NCBI GenBank assembly: GCA_025765595.1
Contig: JAIVFH010000205.1
Span: 1-50,828 of the forward strand
Length of the DNA: 50,828 nt
Direction of reading: 5' to 3'
Source: Obelidium mucronatum
Taxonomy: Eukaryota > Chytridiomycota > Chytridiomycetes > Chytridiales > Chytriomycetaceae
Under the pieces are notes generated by a model. It searched no databases. It saw only the letters and a list, made by a program, of their open reading frames with translations, and was not told the origin of the DNA. This document shows, in pieces, positions 24,308 to 33,945 of this stretch. Each line of letters begins with the position of its first letter. Position 1 is the stretch's first letter. Both the position numbers and the translations under genes were made by a program.

Positions 24308-24881
24308 CTGGAGGTGGCCGGGAACGACGATAATGAATAATTAGCAACAATCTTAGCCTATGGGTGTTCGCGTACGATGTCTGTTATGTTGTCAGGAACT
24401 AGAGAGTACGTGTAAGGAAGAGCAGCGATTGTCTATACAGCCTCCAATCAGACATGTTCAATGGGTTCCTCTAGAACTCAACTCGCAAGGGTGGGGCTAT
24501 CCGACACTTTTTAGAAAGTGTGAGTGGAATAGATGCTGCCTCCAGATACATTATTTAAATATAAGATATATATATTTATTATTTAAAATTACTTTACTAT
24601 TATCAGTTAAATTATTATAGATTATTATTAATATCATCGCCAACCTTCAAATAGTTTAATTGGTTCATTGATCTTCAAGCGGGATTTGCTCAGAACTTTG
24701 TCATTGTAGCTTCAAGAGTTCTCAGTCAATACTTACCCAACATGATCCATCCAATATTTTAAATACTACAAAAATGAATGACGGCGATGGCGCAGCCACA
24801 TTGCACAGGACAAGTTTCGGCTTTTCCTCACGGGTTGGTCGTGAATCCAAAACATCTAAAAGTTATATCATACTTATACAT
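24308..24881. other. AT-rich intergenic segment
   Basis: No supported gene apart from possible upstream exons of the small coiled-coil gene (24330-24470). From 24540 to 24640 the sequence is nearly all A and T. This marks the boundary between the dense housekeeping block and the repeat-rich compartment. Confidence 0.4.
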
Positions 24882-24953
24882 GACTCCTTGGCGCAACGGT
24901 AGCGCGTTCGTCTCCAAAGCGAAAGGTTGCGCGTTCAAATCGCGTAGGGGTCA
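24882..24953 (+). tRNA. tRNA-Trp (CCA)
   Basis: A full cloverleaf of 72 nt: acceptor GACTCCT/AGGGGTC, D-stem GCGC, anticodon arm TTCGT-CTCCAAA-GCGAA with anticodon CCA, and T-arm GCGCG-TTCAAAT-CGCGT. No intron. The 3' CCA is not encoded. Confidence 0.93.
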
Positions 24954-25183
24954 TACTTGCCTGCCACGTTTTCGGTCTCGTTTTGGATACCTCTGCCAAC
25001 CACTACAAACAGTAACCGACCCAGTGGCCAATAAACCATTCACTGACTTGTATAACAACATGTACGAAGTATGCAGTCCTTTTATTTTATAGACACTAGA
25101 AGCAGGACGCACAAAATACTCAAACGAACACATACAAAGAATATTCTACTTTTCAAGTCGTCGGGCTAGTATGAGCAACTGGC

Positions 25184-25555
25184 TTAGAGACAGTTTCCAT
25201 AGATGACACCACCGTAGTTGTTTCCAGCAACTGGAATGCACTTGAATCCGATGTGGCAGATTGGGCCAGAGATCTGCACGCTGCTTGGGATAGATGGAAG
25301 AGACGCGCTTAAGACATCTGGTGAAGCATCTCCGGCACAGTATTCTCCATAGGCGGCAATTGGTCTGCAAATACCCTGCACGCCAGCCTTGGGTTGGTCG
25401 GCGAAGGAGTAGTGCCAGCAGTCGACGGTTTCGTAACAGTCGCTCTTGGCCTTACATGGAGAACCTGGACGACCGCCGTCTGGAGAGCAGTTGGGACCGG
25501 TGCAGGCAGCAGAGACGGTGATGGCTGTGAAGGCAAGAAGGGCAGTGAATTGCAT
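25184..25555 (-). CDS. Secreted ten-cysteine small protein, copy 1
   Basis: 123 residues starting MQFTALLAFTAITVSAA, a clear signal peptide. The mature part has ten cysteines (CTGPNC, GSPCKAKSDC, VDCWHY, GICRP, EYC, PICHIGFKC, GNCL), enough for five disulphides. The spacing around GSPCKAKSDC resembles small extracellular knotted proteins, but I recognise no named family. An upstream in-frame ATG at 25597 would bury the signal peptide, so the inner start is preferred. A TATA-like CATAAAAG lies about 55 bases upstream. It is the mirror copy of the gene at 26142, with about 96% coding identity and unrelated 3' flanks. Secreted effector, adhesion or defence roles are all speculative. Confidence 0.85.
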   Translation of the reverse strand: MQFTALLAFTAITVSAACTGPNCSPDGGRPGSPCKAKSDCYETVDCWHYSFADQPKAGVQGICRPIAAYGEYCAGDASPDVLSASLPSIPSSVQISGPICHIGFKCIPVAGNNYGGVIYGNCL

Positions 25556-26141
25556 CTTTGGTTTTTTCAGTTGTGTTTGGCGGGAGTTGATTGGCAAGGA
25601 ATCAGTTGCCTTTTATGGAATTTCGTTATCATCAAGTGCGTGACAGGCGAAAAAAGGGTTTGACTGAGGCTGGTCTCTGTATATCACTTATCGAATAATT
25701 GCGACAACTTTGAGTGATACTAGGGTTTCGGCTTTGGATGTGGCTGGTCGCGCTGGACCAAAACCCGCAAAAAAGGGTTGTGGGCTTGAATGCATTTGCC
25801 CTATGTGTGCGGTGATCAGTGTACAGTTCGTGTGCATACCATTTGGTTCGCTCTTGTCGTTCAGCAAGAGACTTGATTTCCACATCAAATGCAGTATACA
25901 GCCAGCATATATATATATATTTGATTTCGCTTGCACATTTCAATGTCAACCCTGTTTTGTCTCGTGTCTTGATTCAATCGTGTCAGCCAGCCCCAGTCAA
26001 GCCTGCATGCGTTATCCCGCGTTATCACTCAGAACAACGTGTTTAATCAATTTCGTTATCAATATCATAAACCTTTTTCTGAAAACTATAAATGACAGGT
26101 CACTTCCCTGATAGTCGCTCATACCACCAACTAAACCAAAG
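25556..26141. promoter_or_regulatory. 586-bp divergent promoter between the secreted twins
   Basis: Each start codon has its own TATA-like motif (CATAAAAG on the minus strand near 25612; CTATAAAT near 26085), and both are preceded by AACCAAAG right before ATG. A (TA)n run occurs at about 25908-25920. Apart from the last bases before each ATG the two halves are not obviously similar. Confidence 0.55.
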
Positions 26142-26513
26142 ATGCAATTCACTGCCCTTCTTGCCTTCGCTGCCATCACTGTTTCTGCTGCCTGCACCGG
26201 TCCCAACTGTTCCCCAGATGGCGGTCGTCCAGGTTCTCCATGCAAGGCCAAGAGCGACTGTTACGAAACCGTCGACTGCTGGCACTACTCCTTCGCCGAC
26301 CAACCCAAGGCTGGCGCGCAGGGTATCTGCAGACCAATTGCCGCCTATGGAGAATACTGTGCCGGAGATGCTTCACCAGATGTCTTGAGCGCGTCTCTTC
26401 CATCCGTTCCAAGCAGCGTGCAGATCTCTGGACCAATCTGCCACATCGGATTCAAGTGCATTCCAGTTGCTGGAAACAACTACGGTGGTGTCATCTATGG
26501 AAACTGTCTCTAA
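26142..26513 (+). CDS. Secreted ten-cysteine small protein, copy 2
   Basis: 123 residues, same signal peptide and ten-cysteine layout as the mirror copy at 25184-25555. By direct reading the two coding sequences differ at about 15 of 372 bases, giving three amino-acid changes (Thr/Ala in the signal peptide, Val/Ala before QGIC, Ile/Val in SLPS-PSS). Most changes are silent, so protein sequence is under constraint or gene conversion is active. TATA-like CTATAAAT lies about 55 bases upstream, and AATAAA about 90 bases after the stop (26603-26608). Confidence 0.85.
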   Translation: MQFTALLAFAAITVSAACTGPNCSPDGGRPGSPCKAKSDCYETVDCWHYSFADQPKAGAQGICRPIAAYGEYCAGDASPDVLSASLPSVPSSVQISGPICHIGFKCIPVAGNNYGGVIYGNCL

Positions 26514-26686
26514 AAGTAACAAGAATATTTGTCCTTTTTGTTGCTTTGTCTATTCGTTTCTTCGTTTCTTCGATTGTGCATTCCTCTTCTTCGTTTCTAT
26601 TCAATAAATCTTTGAGTGCATACATTGACAATTGTTGGATGATTTTAGATAAAATAGAGCATAATTTTAATTGTATTTTTCGAAAA

Positions 26687-26768
26687 CGACAACGGCAGGA
26701 TTTGAACCTGCGCTCCCAGAGGGAAGTAGATTTCTAGTCTACCGCCTTAACCGCTCGGCCACGTTGTC
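26687..26768 (-). tRNA. tRNA-Ser (AGA)
   Basis: 82 nt with the long variable arm of class II tRNAs. Acceptor GACAACG/CGTTGTC is fully paired, anticodon arm GTAGA-CTAGAAA-TCTAC carries AGA, and the T-arm is GCAGG-TTCAAAT-CCTGC. No intron. Confidence 0.93.
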
Positions 26769-27325
26769 TTGTTTCAGATTGAACGTTTAGATTATCAGGA
26801 AGATAATCTTATACGGGCCAGATTTTTCGGCAACCCAAAATTTTTGAAGTTCACTGCTGAAGTGTTGAGGCGGCTGGAATGGTCGGATATATTTATGAAG
26901 CAGTGGAATGATGGTATCGACGGATTCGGTATTTGACGGCCGTCAACAGTTGAGGGTTAGGACAATTTTCGGCACCAGTAAATAGACATATTCGATGAAT
27001 TTATTGATGAATTCAATCAAGTGCTGTGATATAAACAGCTTTGGTAATCATTAACAAGTTGCCGACTTGAGATGACACCACACCTGTCAAGACTGCACAT
27101 CATTTCTCCAGCCGATTTAGATGATCCCACATCATTTCTTCAGCCGAATTAGAAGATCTATTGATGCTCCTCAAGACTTTTGAAGATGCACTCGTATTTA
27201 AAGACGCGACCTCAATGAAGCGTAAAAGAACCAGTTTTGTACGATGTCCAACGACTGATAGCTGCAAGAAACCATTCAAGTAAATCAGCACAAAAACCAA
27301 ACGATCTTAGCTATTTTTGCGCCCA
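26769..27325. other. Intergenic, short degenerate duplication
   Basis: No gene supported. At about 27097-27155 a phrase containing CATCATTTCT(C/T)CAGCCGA occurs twice with a spacing of about 30 bases. Confidence 0.4.
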
Positions 27326-27640
27326 TTATTCAACATCCTCGACACGGTTTTCAATACCCTCGACCAGTCATTCCAACACCCTCCACCGGCTATTCAACAC
27401 CCTCCACCGGCTATTCAACACCCTCCACTGGCTATTCAACACCCTCCACCGGCTATTCAACACCCTCCACCGGCCATTTCAACACCCTCCACTGGCCATT
27501 TCAACACCCTCCACTGGATATTCAACACCCTCCACTGGCTATTTCAACACCCTCCACCTACCCTCCACCGGCCATTTCAACACCCTCCACCGGCTATTCA
27601 ACACCCTCCACCGGCTATTCAACACCCTCTGTCGGCTATA
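27326..27640. repeat. Minisatellite A, 21-22-bp unit
   Basis: About 14 tandem copies of a unit close to ATTCAACACCCTCCACCGGC(T), with CCGG/CTGG and ATT/ATTT variants and more divergent copies at the left end. The 21-bp unit keeps an open frame on the plus strand, but nothing suggests translation. Confidence 0.9.
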
Positions 27641-27642
27641 AA

Positions 27643-27905
27643 TAGGCAACTTCAAAGTATGAGATAGGCAGCTTCAAAGTATGAGATGGGCGGCTTCAAA
27701 GTATGAGATGGGCGGCTTCAAAGTATGAGATAGGCGGCTTCAAAGCATGAGATAGGCGGCTTCAAAGCATGAGATGGGCAGCTTCAAAGCATGAAATGGG
27801 CAGCTTCAAAGCATGAAATAGGAGGCTTCAAAGTATGAGATAGGCGGCTTCAAAGTATGAGACGTGCGGCTTCAAAGTATGAAATAGGAGGCTTCAAAGT
27901 ATGAA
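27643..27905. repeat. Minisatellite B, 22-bp unit
   Basis: Twelve tandem copies of a unit near CTTCAAAGTATGAGATAGGC(GG), with AAAGTATG/AAAGCATG and GAGAT/GAAAT variants. It starts only a few bases after minisatellite A and shares no sequence with it. Confidence 0.92.
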
Positions 27906-28538
27906 GTGAAGAGACGCGTGTTTTTCAGAATGTTTTTGACAATTTTTTTTTTTTCGACAAACGATTCCTCGCCACAGGCAAAATTTCTATTAAATAAGAG
28001 TATTCCTCAGTTTTTGTATCATGTCGATAGCCAGTGACTCTGCTTTGCTAATACAATCTTATCTATAGCTTCAGCAGGGGGTTTCACAGTAATATATGCA
28101 TATTGGATTCTCATTTTAGGAAAAAAATGCATCTCCGATCAGCCAAACTTCTTCCTTTCGAAAAAGAGCTCTATGACGATATCGGGATCCGCTGTATTCC
28201 ACCGACTCACCTGCTGTACTGCGTGGGTGAATTTGCCTTGCCGTTTGTTGTCGACGGAAACATTTCTGCCTTGTAGTGGTATATCGAGACTGAAAAGACC
28301 ATTTGTCAGGCAACAATTGAATTCGTTTGATTCATACCTTTACTCCTCTATAGGTTTCTACTAATTAAAATCTTGGGAGAGAGAGTGTGTCGAAAATCAA
28401 ATCCAGTGCACAAAAATTAAATGCATGATTCCCAATTTGGAGATTTGCAAATTGCAATCTTGCTTGGAATCTTTTTGCATTCGAAATAGAAGTCCTGAAA
28501 AGTTTAATTTTTAAAAAAAAAAAACCGAAGCTGAAAGA
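27906..28538. other. Intergenic before the IYD-like gene
   Basis: No supported gene. It includes T-rich and A-rich tracts (28508-28523) just upstream of the next ATG. Small open frames here show no coding character. Confidence 0.4.
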
Positions 28539-29710
28539 ATGGGTGCTATCACCGACTTTGTTTCCCGCGCCTTCACAGGCCGCGATCCCGCTCTTACCAC
28601 CACCGTGATACTCCTCGCTGCAGCCACAGCATACATTGCCATTAAGGAAACCAAGGCGGCATCAACAACAACCACCAGCATTGTTGTCAAGAAACCAAAA
28701 GGCCCAACCTCCCTCCCATCCACTCTTAAAAACACGGATCTCGACAACACTCCATTCATGGAAGTCACTGAAATCGCTGAAGCCGAAGAAGCTGAATTCC
28801 ACGACCCGTTCGACTTGCCACATGTTCCGTTCAAGTTCACCCGCTTGTCTCATCAAGAGAGCATCAAGAGAAGCAAGGAGTTTTACGAGCTTGTTAATGC
28901 TAGAAGATCGCTGAGAATGTTTTCGGAGGATCCAGTTCCTATTGAGGTTATTCGTAACTGTTGTATGGCGGCTGCCTACGGCTCCTTCTGGAGCTCATAC
29001 TGAGGTAAGGAAGTCCTCTGCTTTTTTCTTTTTAGTTCCGAACGCATGGACTCTCATTCTCTCCAGTACTCTCTCATCTTGTCTGTCTTATCGGATTGAG
29101 GGGGTCTTGACGATCGCCTCATTGTCACAATTTTTCCAATTCCGTTTTGGATTCCGATTCTTTCCGATCTCCAATTCCGAAACGCCACCCCAAAAAAAGA
29201 ACTTTACTGATCACATAATAATTCAACCAAAACAGCCATGGACGTTCGCCATTATCCACACCCGTGAAATGAAAGCCGAAATCCGTACAATCATTGAACA
29301 CGAAGAAAAAATCAACTACGAATCCAGAATGTCTCGTCAATGGGTGACAGATCTTGCCAAGTTGCGAACAAACTGGGAAAAGGAATACTTGGAACTTGCA
29401 CCATACTTGATTATTGTCTTCAAGCAAGCCTACGGAATTGATCCCCGTTAGTGGAAAGAGAATCAACCACTACTACTACGAACAGAGTAACAGTATCGCG
29501 TGTGGTATTTTGATTACGGCTTTGCATAATGCCGGTTTGGTCACATTGACCAGTACTCCAATGAATGCTGGTCCGGCTATTCGTGGAATCTTGGGACGCC
29601 CAGCAAATGAAAAGGTTCAGTTGTTGCTGCCTGTCGGCTATCCAGCCAAAGACGCTACTGTTCCTGACTTGAAGAGGAAGCCACAGAAGGATGTTGTCTT
29701 TGAATTCTAA
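28539..29710 (+). pseudogene. Iodotyrosine-deiodinase-like flavin nitroreductase, two frame breaks
   Basis: Two exons (28539-29004 and 29236-29710). The N-terminus has a membrane anchor (TTTVILLAAATAYIAIK, about residues 20-36) and an acidic linker, like animal IYD. The nitroreductase fold shows NARRSLRMFSEDPVP (FMN phosphate site), then, after skipping one T at 28977, TAPSGAHTE, and in exon 2 WTFAIIHTRE, EEKINYESRM, NWEKEYLELAP and [19 protein letters not shown] second extra base sits in the C4 run at 29443-29446 (DP joined to [13 protein letters not shown]). All conserved blocks are otherwise intact, so either very recent decay or sequence error explains the breaks. Animal enzymes reductively dehalogenate mono/diiodotyrosine using FMN and NADPH; the fungal substrate is unknown. 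Confidence 0.75.
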
Positions 29711-29832
29711 TTGTTGATTGATTGCAATGTATTGTTGAATTTTGTATTGGAGTCTGCAAAGTAAAGTGACACGGGATTTGAAAAGAATCAAAACTGACTA
29801 TACTTTTTTGTTATTATCATTATTTACACCAA

Positions 29833-30951
29833 TCAGGCAGCTTTCTTTGGGGGAGAACGGGGGTCTCCACTTCCGCCATCATGTCCCGCCCTATCGGCAT
29901 CAACACGTGTATATCCCTTCCCTTTACGGAAACAGCTGTTTGCCAGAAACGAACTCAGAGCAATCAATATGAGTGATAGGATGGCCCACTCCAAGTAGGA
30001 ATATTCATGATGCGAGGGAAGGGGAAGATCAACGACAGATCCTTTGCAATGAACAGAGCTAAACAAAGTTGTGTTAGGATCTTTGGCACCAATGGCGCTT
30101 TTTCCGAGAATCTATTGAAGATTGTTTAGTTTCAGAAGGCTTTAAAGCGTGTTACGTACTGGTCTGCCCACGCACGAGTTCCCAGGAGTGCCATCAAGCA
30201 GAAGGAGGGACTGGCCAAACAAGGAATGAATTGCGGGCGTAAAGCCTGTCACAGAAAAGCTGCATTCAAGAGATCCCAGAGAATCGGCGGTGAACGCGAT
30301 GCGAATGGCCGATGCGCAATCTTCCTCACTCGCGGCAGAGTGGGTTGGATCAAATCCGAGGGAATGGAAAGCCAAGATTAGCCGAGCGTTTGGCGCCAGC
30401 GAGTTCAAGTGTATTCCGAGGGTCAGCGGATCTTGTTTGCTGTGCTTGGACAGCACCACGAACGAGTCGGCGCCGAACACCGCCACTGCATCCTCGCTGG
30501 TCGCACCGCCCTCCTCCGGCGCCGCGCCGGGCCGCGCGGCCAGACCGAGCACGCCCTGGGCGAGCCGCAGGCCCGCGTTGCCCGCCGGCTGCGACACGCA
30601 GTCGTCGTGGCGCTCGTGCACGACGACGCCGCGCCCGCGCACGCGCCACGCGTCCGCCACCGCGAGCGTCCACGCGCCGCCGCCGTTGCCCGCCGCGTCG
30701 GCGTCGATGTTGCCCAGGTCGCCGACGTGCGCTGCGCTGCCGCCGCCGCAGCCGTGCGGCGCCGCGTGCGGGTTGAAGTGGCCGCCCATCGCCATGCCGC
30801 TGGCGCTCGACTAGTCGCCATACGCGTGCACGTGGACCGCGTGTCGCGAGAACGGCGCGAGCTGCGAGACCTGCGCTTCGACGCGTCCGTCAGAGAACAC
30901 CCGCGCAACACCCGTGACTGCATTTCCTGCTGTGCTGTGAATTGGTGCCTT
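29833..30951 (-). pseudogene. Membrane-anchored tandem Cu/Zn superoxide dismutase-like protein, in-frame TAG
   Basis: Coding sequence is readable from about 30951 to 30160 and 30111 to 29833 (48-nt intron between). The first domain keeps all metal ligands: HAVHVHAYGD, GGHFNP, PHGCG, AHVGDLGNID, VVHERHDD, plus GNAGLRLAQGVLG. A second, degenerate SOD-like domain (SFVVLSKHSK ... SLLLLDGTPGNSCVGRP) lacks the ligand set. A C-terminal helix, WAILSLILIALSSFLA, then a basic tail suggest an extracellular enzyme anchored in the membrane. A TAG at 30811-30813 interrupts domain 1 between YGD and SSASG, where a sense codon is expected. The 5' exon with signal peptide was not resolved; upstream frames at 30950-31130 do not join cleanly. 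GC content is extreme over 30480-30900. It would convert superoxide at the cell surface if intact. Confidence 0.65.
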
Positions 30952-31139
30952 CGAGGATAAGTTGCGGCGCAGCGGTTAGCGAGATCTGTGATTGCTGGCA
31001 TTTTTCCAAAAGTATTAGGAAACGAAGAAAGACCAGGTTTCCAGGAAAGCAAAGTTGTAATAACCAATTTATGATTTCAAATTCTGTTGTAATTATCCAC
31101 ATACATACTCTACCAGACTCCAGTTCGCTTATCAATGAA

Positions 31140-31885
31140 TTTTCTTTGTGAGAAACACTATCACAATTAATTGCTCGGATTTGGCATTATCATTGAAGAT
31201 ATTCATGATATTTGGCCTCGTTCGGCCCGAAAATTAAAATTTTGTTCTCCTTGTGGCTCTTTTTGCAAAAGGAAAAACCAAGGCGGTCCCGGCCACGGCT
31301 CCACCACTCATCGTGAGTCATAGAAATATGCGTGAGTCATCATCTTATTAATTCTTTGAAAAAAGGCCTTGAGCCCTGTATATCCAAAAAGCATGCCGTT
31401 GATTGTCACAGAACCATTGAAACCTGGAGCTGATCATACGCGACTGTTCAGCTGTTCAATGCAAAAAATTCTGTATTTACTCAAGATGGTGCTTTTGAGT
31501 GTAGGGGGTTTTCTATCTCAACTAAAGGTCGGTTTCATGTTGAAACACTGGTAAAAGAAAGATATACAGCAGCATTCCCAGCTTGAATAACTGGGTAAAT
31601 TCTCAACCAATCACTGGTATTGGTTCTGGAGTTTGCAAATTAGCAACTTGGAAACAGCAGCACTGCCCAGAACATGACTGAGTGATCCTTTTTTCCAACC
31701 CAAAAAATGTTTTCCAACCCACCAACATTTTCACCAAAACCAACAGCACCGCCCAACCGCTTGCGCCACACCATTGAAACTTTGCAGAAATAAAGAAATG
31801 CAGAAATAAAGAAAAACATATTACTAACGAATATCCAAAGCGGTTCTTTATTAATATAAACCCGAAACGAAATAATTCCGACTCT
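31140..31885. other. Intergenic, no gene recognised
   Basis: AT-rich spacer. The motif GTGAGTCAT occurs twice at about 31310-31340. No supported coding region. Confidence 0.35.
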
Positions 31886-32977
31886 TCAATTCTCCTTGTC
31901 ACACTCATTAACATGGGTGTCACTGATGCTTTTGCACTGAACCTTGCATCTCTCACAGAGTCTGAACTCATCGCAATTCGTACAAATAAACCATTTTGTG
32001 CTTCTCACCCAAGTTTTTGTACATTTGACAGAGTTAGTTTCCCCTTGACACTGACGCGCCCATTTCAGAGCCTCCCTCTCCGCTTTTTTTGCTTCCACCT
32101 CACGTTTCTTGTTATCTTTTGCAGCTTCTTTTGCTTGAGCATTGTCATTCTTCTGTTGCTCAGCTGCAAGTAACGTTTCTCGCAAGGTTTGTGAGTTGTA
32201 GACCTTGTTGGTTAAAACAGCATCTTGAGGCATGACTTTGGCTTTTTTGACCACGGGAGCAGGAAGTTCAGCTAAAAACCAGTCCCGAAGCTGAGTTTGG
32301 GTGTCTGATGTTGCTGTTTGGGCATCCGTAATTGAGGCAACATTTTTGGCGGCATTTTTCAGGATGATTTCTGGATTCCAGGGATAAATGCCCGTATTCT
32401 TGAAGGAGGCTTGAATATGGACCTTGGTTATCTTGTTCCGGATATAAAGAATGATTGGTATAAGGATTTCCCCAATCTGGCCTATGGCAGTTTGGGAAAA
32501 GGCCCGCACGCGATGGAACTCAGAGACCAGGTTCTTTTTCAAATTCGCAAAAAACAGATCATCCAGAGGCTGCAAGAAGTGAGTGACATTGGCCCACGTT
32601 CACCTTGGTGGACATTTGGGCGGGTAATGGACGTGCTCACAAGAAAGGAACCCTGGGAGCTTTCGTTTTTCGAGTTTGATGCGCATTTCATCGACATTGA
32701 CAAGATTTCCCATGCTGTAGCCATTCTCGTCCATCCAATCCTTGAACAGTTTTACCCAGACTTTCACCTCAATTTCTGTAGCTGGTTTGATGCGGGAGGA
32801 TGTTAGAGCTTTGACGGCTCGTTGGGTAATTTGCTTTTGGTGGCGGCCCAAGAAACCATTTAGCCATCTGTTTGGATTCCAATCTCCTGGTCCTCGGATT
32901 TCAAGGTACTTTTGGCGTACTAATTGCAAGAAATCTACTTGGCGCAATGGGCTGTGGGACAAGGATCGGGCCTCCAA
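31886..32977 (-). pseudogene. pogo/Tigger-type transposase with deleted catalytic core
   Basis: The N-terminal part (32600-32977) has a Tc5/CENP-B-type helix-turn-helix (RWLNGFLGRHQKQITQRA) and the first catalytic block MGNLVNVDEM. The C-terminal part (31886-32575) begins SHFLQPLDDLFFANLKK and includes SFKNTGIYPWNP, typical of DDE_1 transposase ends, then a Lys/Glu-rich coiled coil and a Cys-rich tail (CTNCDEFRLCERC). The roughly 100 residues carrying the second and third acidic residues between these blocks are missing, so it cannot be catalytically active. The Cys-rich tail could be a small zinc-binding module. Terminal repeats were not found. Confidence 0.75.
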
Positions 32978-33297
32978 AAAGGCGACAAAAAGAGCTGGCC
33001 CCAGAAATGCAAAACTCTGTAAAGATAAGTGCAGATGTTAAAGACCCTGATTGGCATCATCCTGTTGGGTGCCCTTCTCAAAAATGCTGAAGTTTCAAGA
33101 GCAAAAGCAAAACAACTTAAGTTAAACAATAGTTTGGAGTTATCTGGATTATTGTCTACTGAAGAATTGAAAAAGCGGGTGTATAAGTGCAAAACTTGTG
33201 GGAAGAGTGGTCAACTTGTGGGAAGTGACAGGAATAAACTTGCCAACAATAGCCCTCCCCAGATATTGTATTTTCAATGTTTCGTTGATGTTTTGTT

Positions 33298-33745
33298 TTG
33301 ATTGAGGGGGTATCCTGCAAAGAAGGGTGGTGGCCACCTAGGAGGGGGCTCCGGATTGGAAAAAAGGGAGTCAAGCCAAAAATTGCTTGGTTCCCTCACG
33401 TGAGGGGAGACGTCGGCTCCCGGGGAGCCGCCTTGGTTTTTCCTTTGAAAGTAGAAGAAATATCAATTTTTGCAAAATGCAGGTTTTTGTATTTTTCAAA
33501 TTTTGAAAGTGGCCACGCAGCTTTCGAACTTGATTTTGTGGACAGATGATAAGATGAGACCAATTAAAGTATGCTCTACTATTATATGTATTGCTTTTAT
33601 GGGATTTAATAAGACGCTGCTTCATCATCTAGCAGTGGTCCAACATGCTGTTGTTGGAACTTCTAGTCGTGTCAAATCTTGCTCAAAAGCAATGATTAGC
33701 TTCCACAGCTCTTAGTGACTGTCAAGCAAACCCTGCTTAGTAGCC
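33298..33745. repeat. Repeat-like segment with palindromes
   Basis: Between two broken transposases. It contains GGTGGCCACC near 33332, CCCTCACGTGAGGG near 33399-33412 and the hairpin CGGCTCC-CGG-GGAGCCG at about 33413-33430. No coding sequence is supported. Confidence 0.4.
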
Positions 33746-33945
33746 ATTTTTGTTGCATTGGAAACTGAAACCTGGACTGAGATCCGAATATCAACAGTTC
33801 TGCCAATTCTGCTCACAGAATGTTGGGCTTAAATATTGTGATTTCTACGCAAAATCCAATTTTAGTGCAAATCATTTGCGCACCCGAGAACCTCCGAAAT
33901 CTATTTGCACTATCCCTTGCCTTGCCTCCAGTTCTTCCCAACACA

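Noticed and set aside
27237..27667. Long plus-strand frames across the first minisatellite
   Set aside because: A 21-bp repeat unit keeps any frame open, so the frames follow from the repeat and show no start context or conserved domain.
27326..27905. Possible CRISPR array
   Set aside because: Units are contiguous, without unique spacers, and the genome is eukaryotic; these are minisatellites.
30811..30813. Reassignment of TAG as a sense codon
   Set aside because: The AGC carrier and the RAERFGI-repeat gene both end at TAG in the expected position, so TAG is a normal stop here.
30290..30814. Plus-strand Arg/Ala-rich frames
   Set aside because: They are shadows in a GC-rich stretch opposite the SOD-like coding region, whose metal-binding motifs are unmistakable.
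33029..33301. 90-codon plus-strand frame with one CxxC
   Set aside because: A single CxxC pair without partners or family similarity, between transposon relics; not enough to call a gene.
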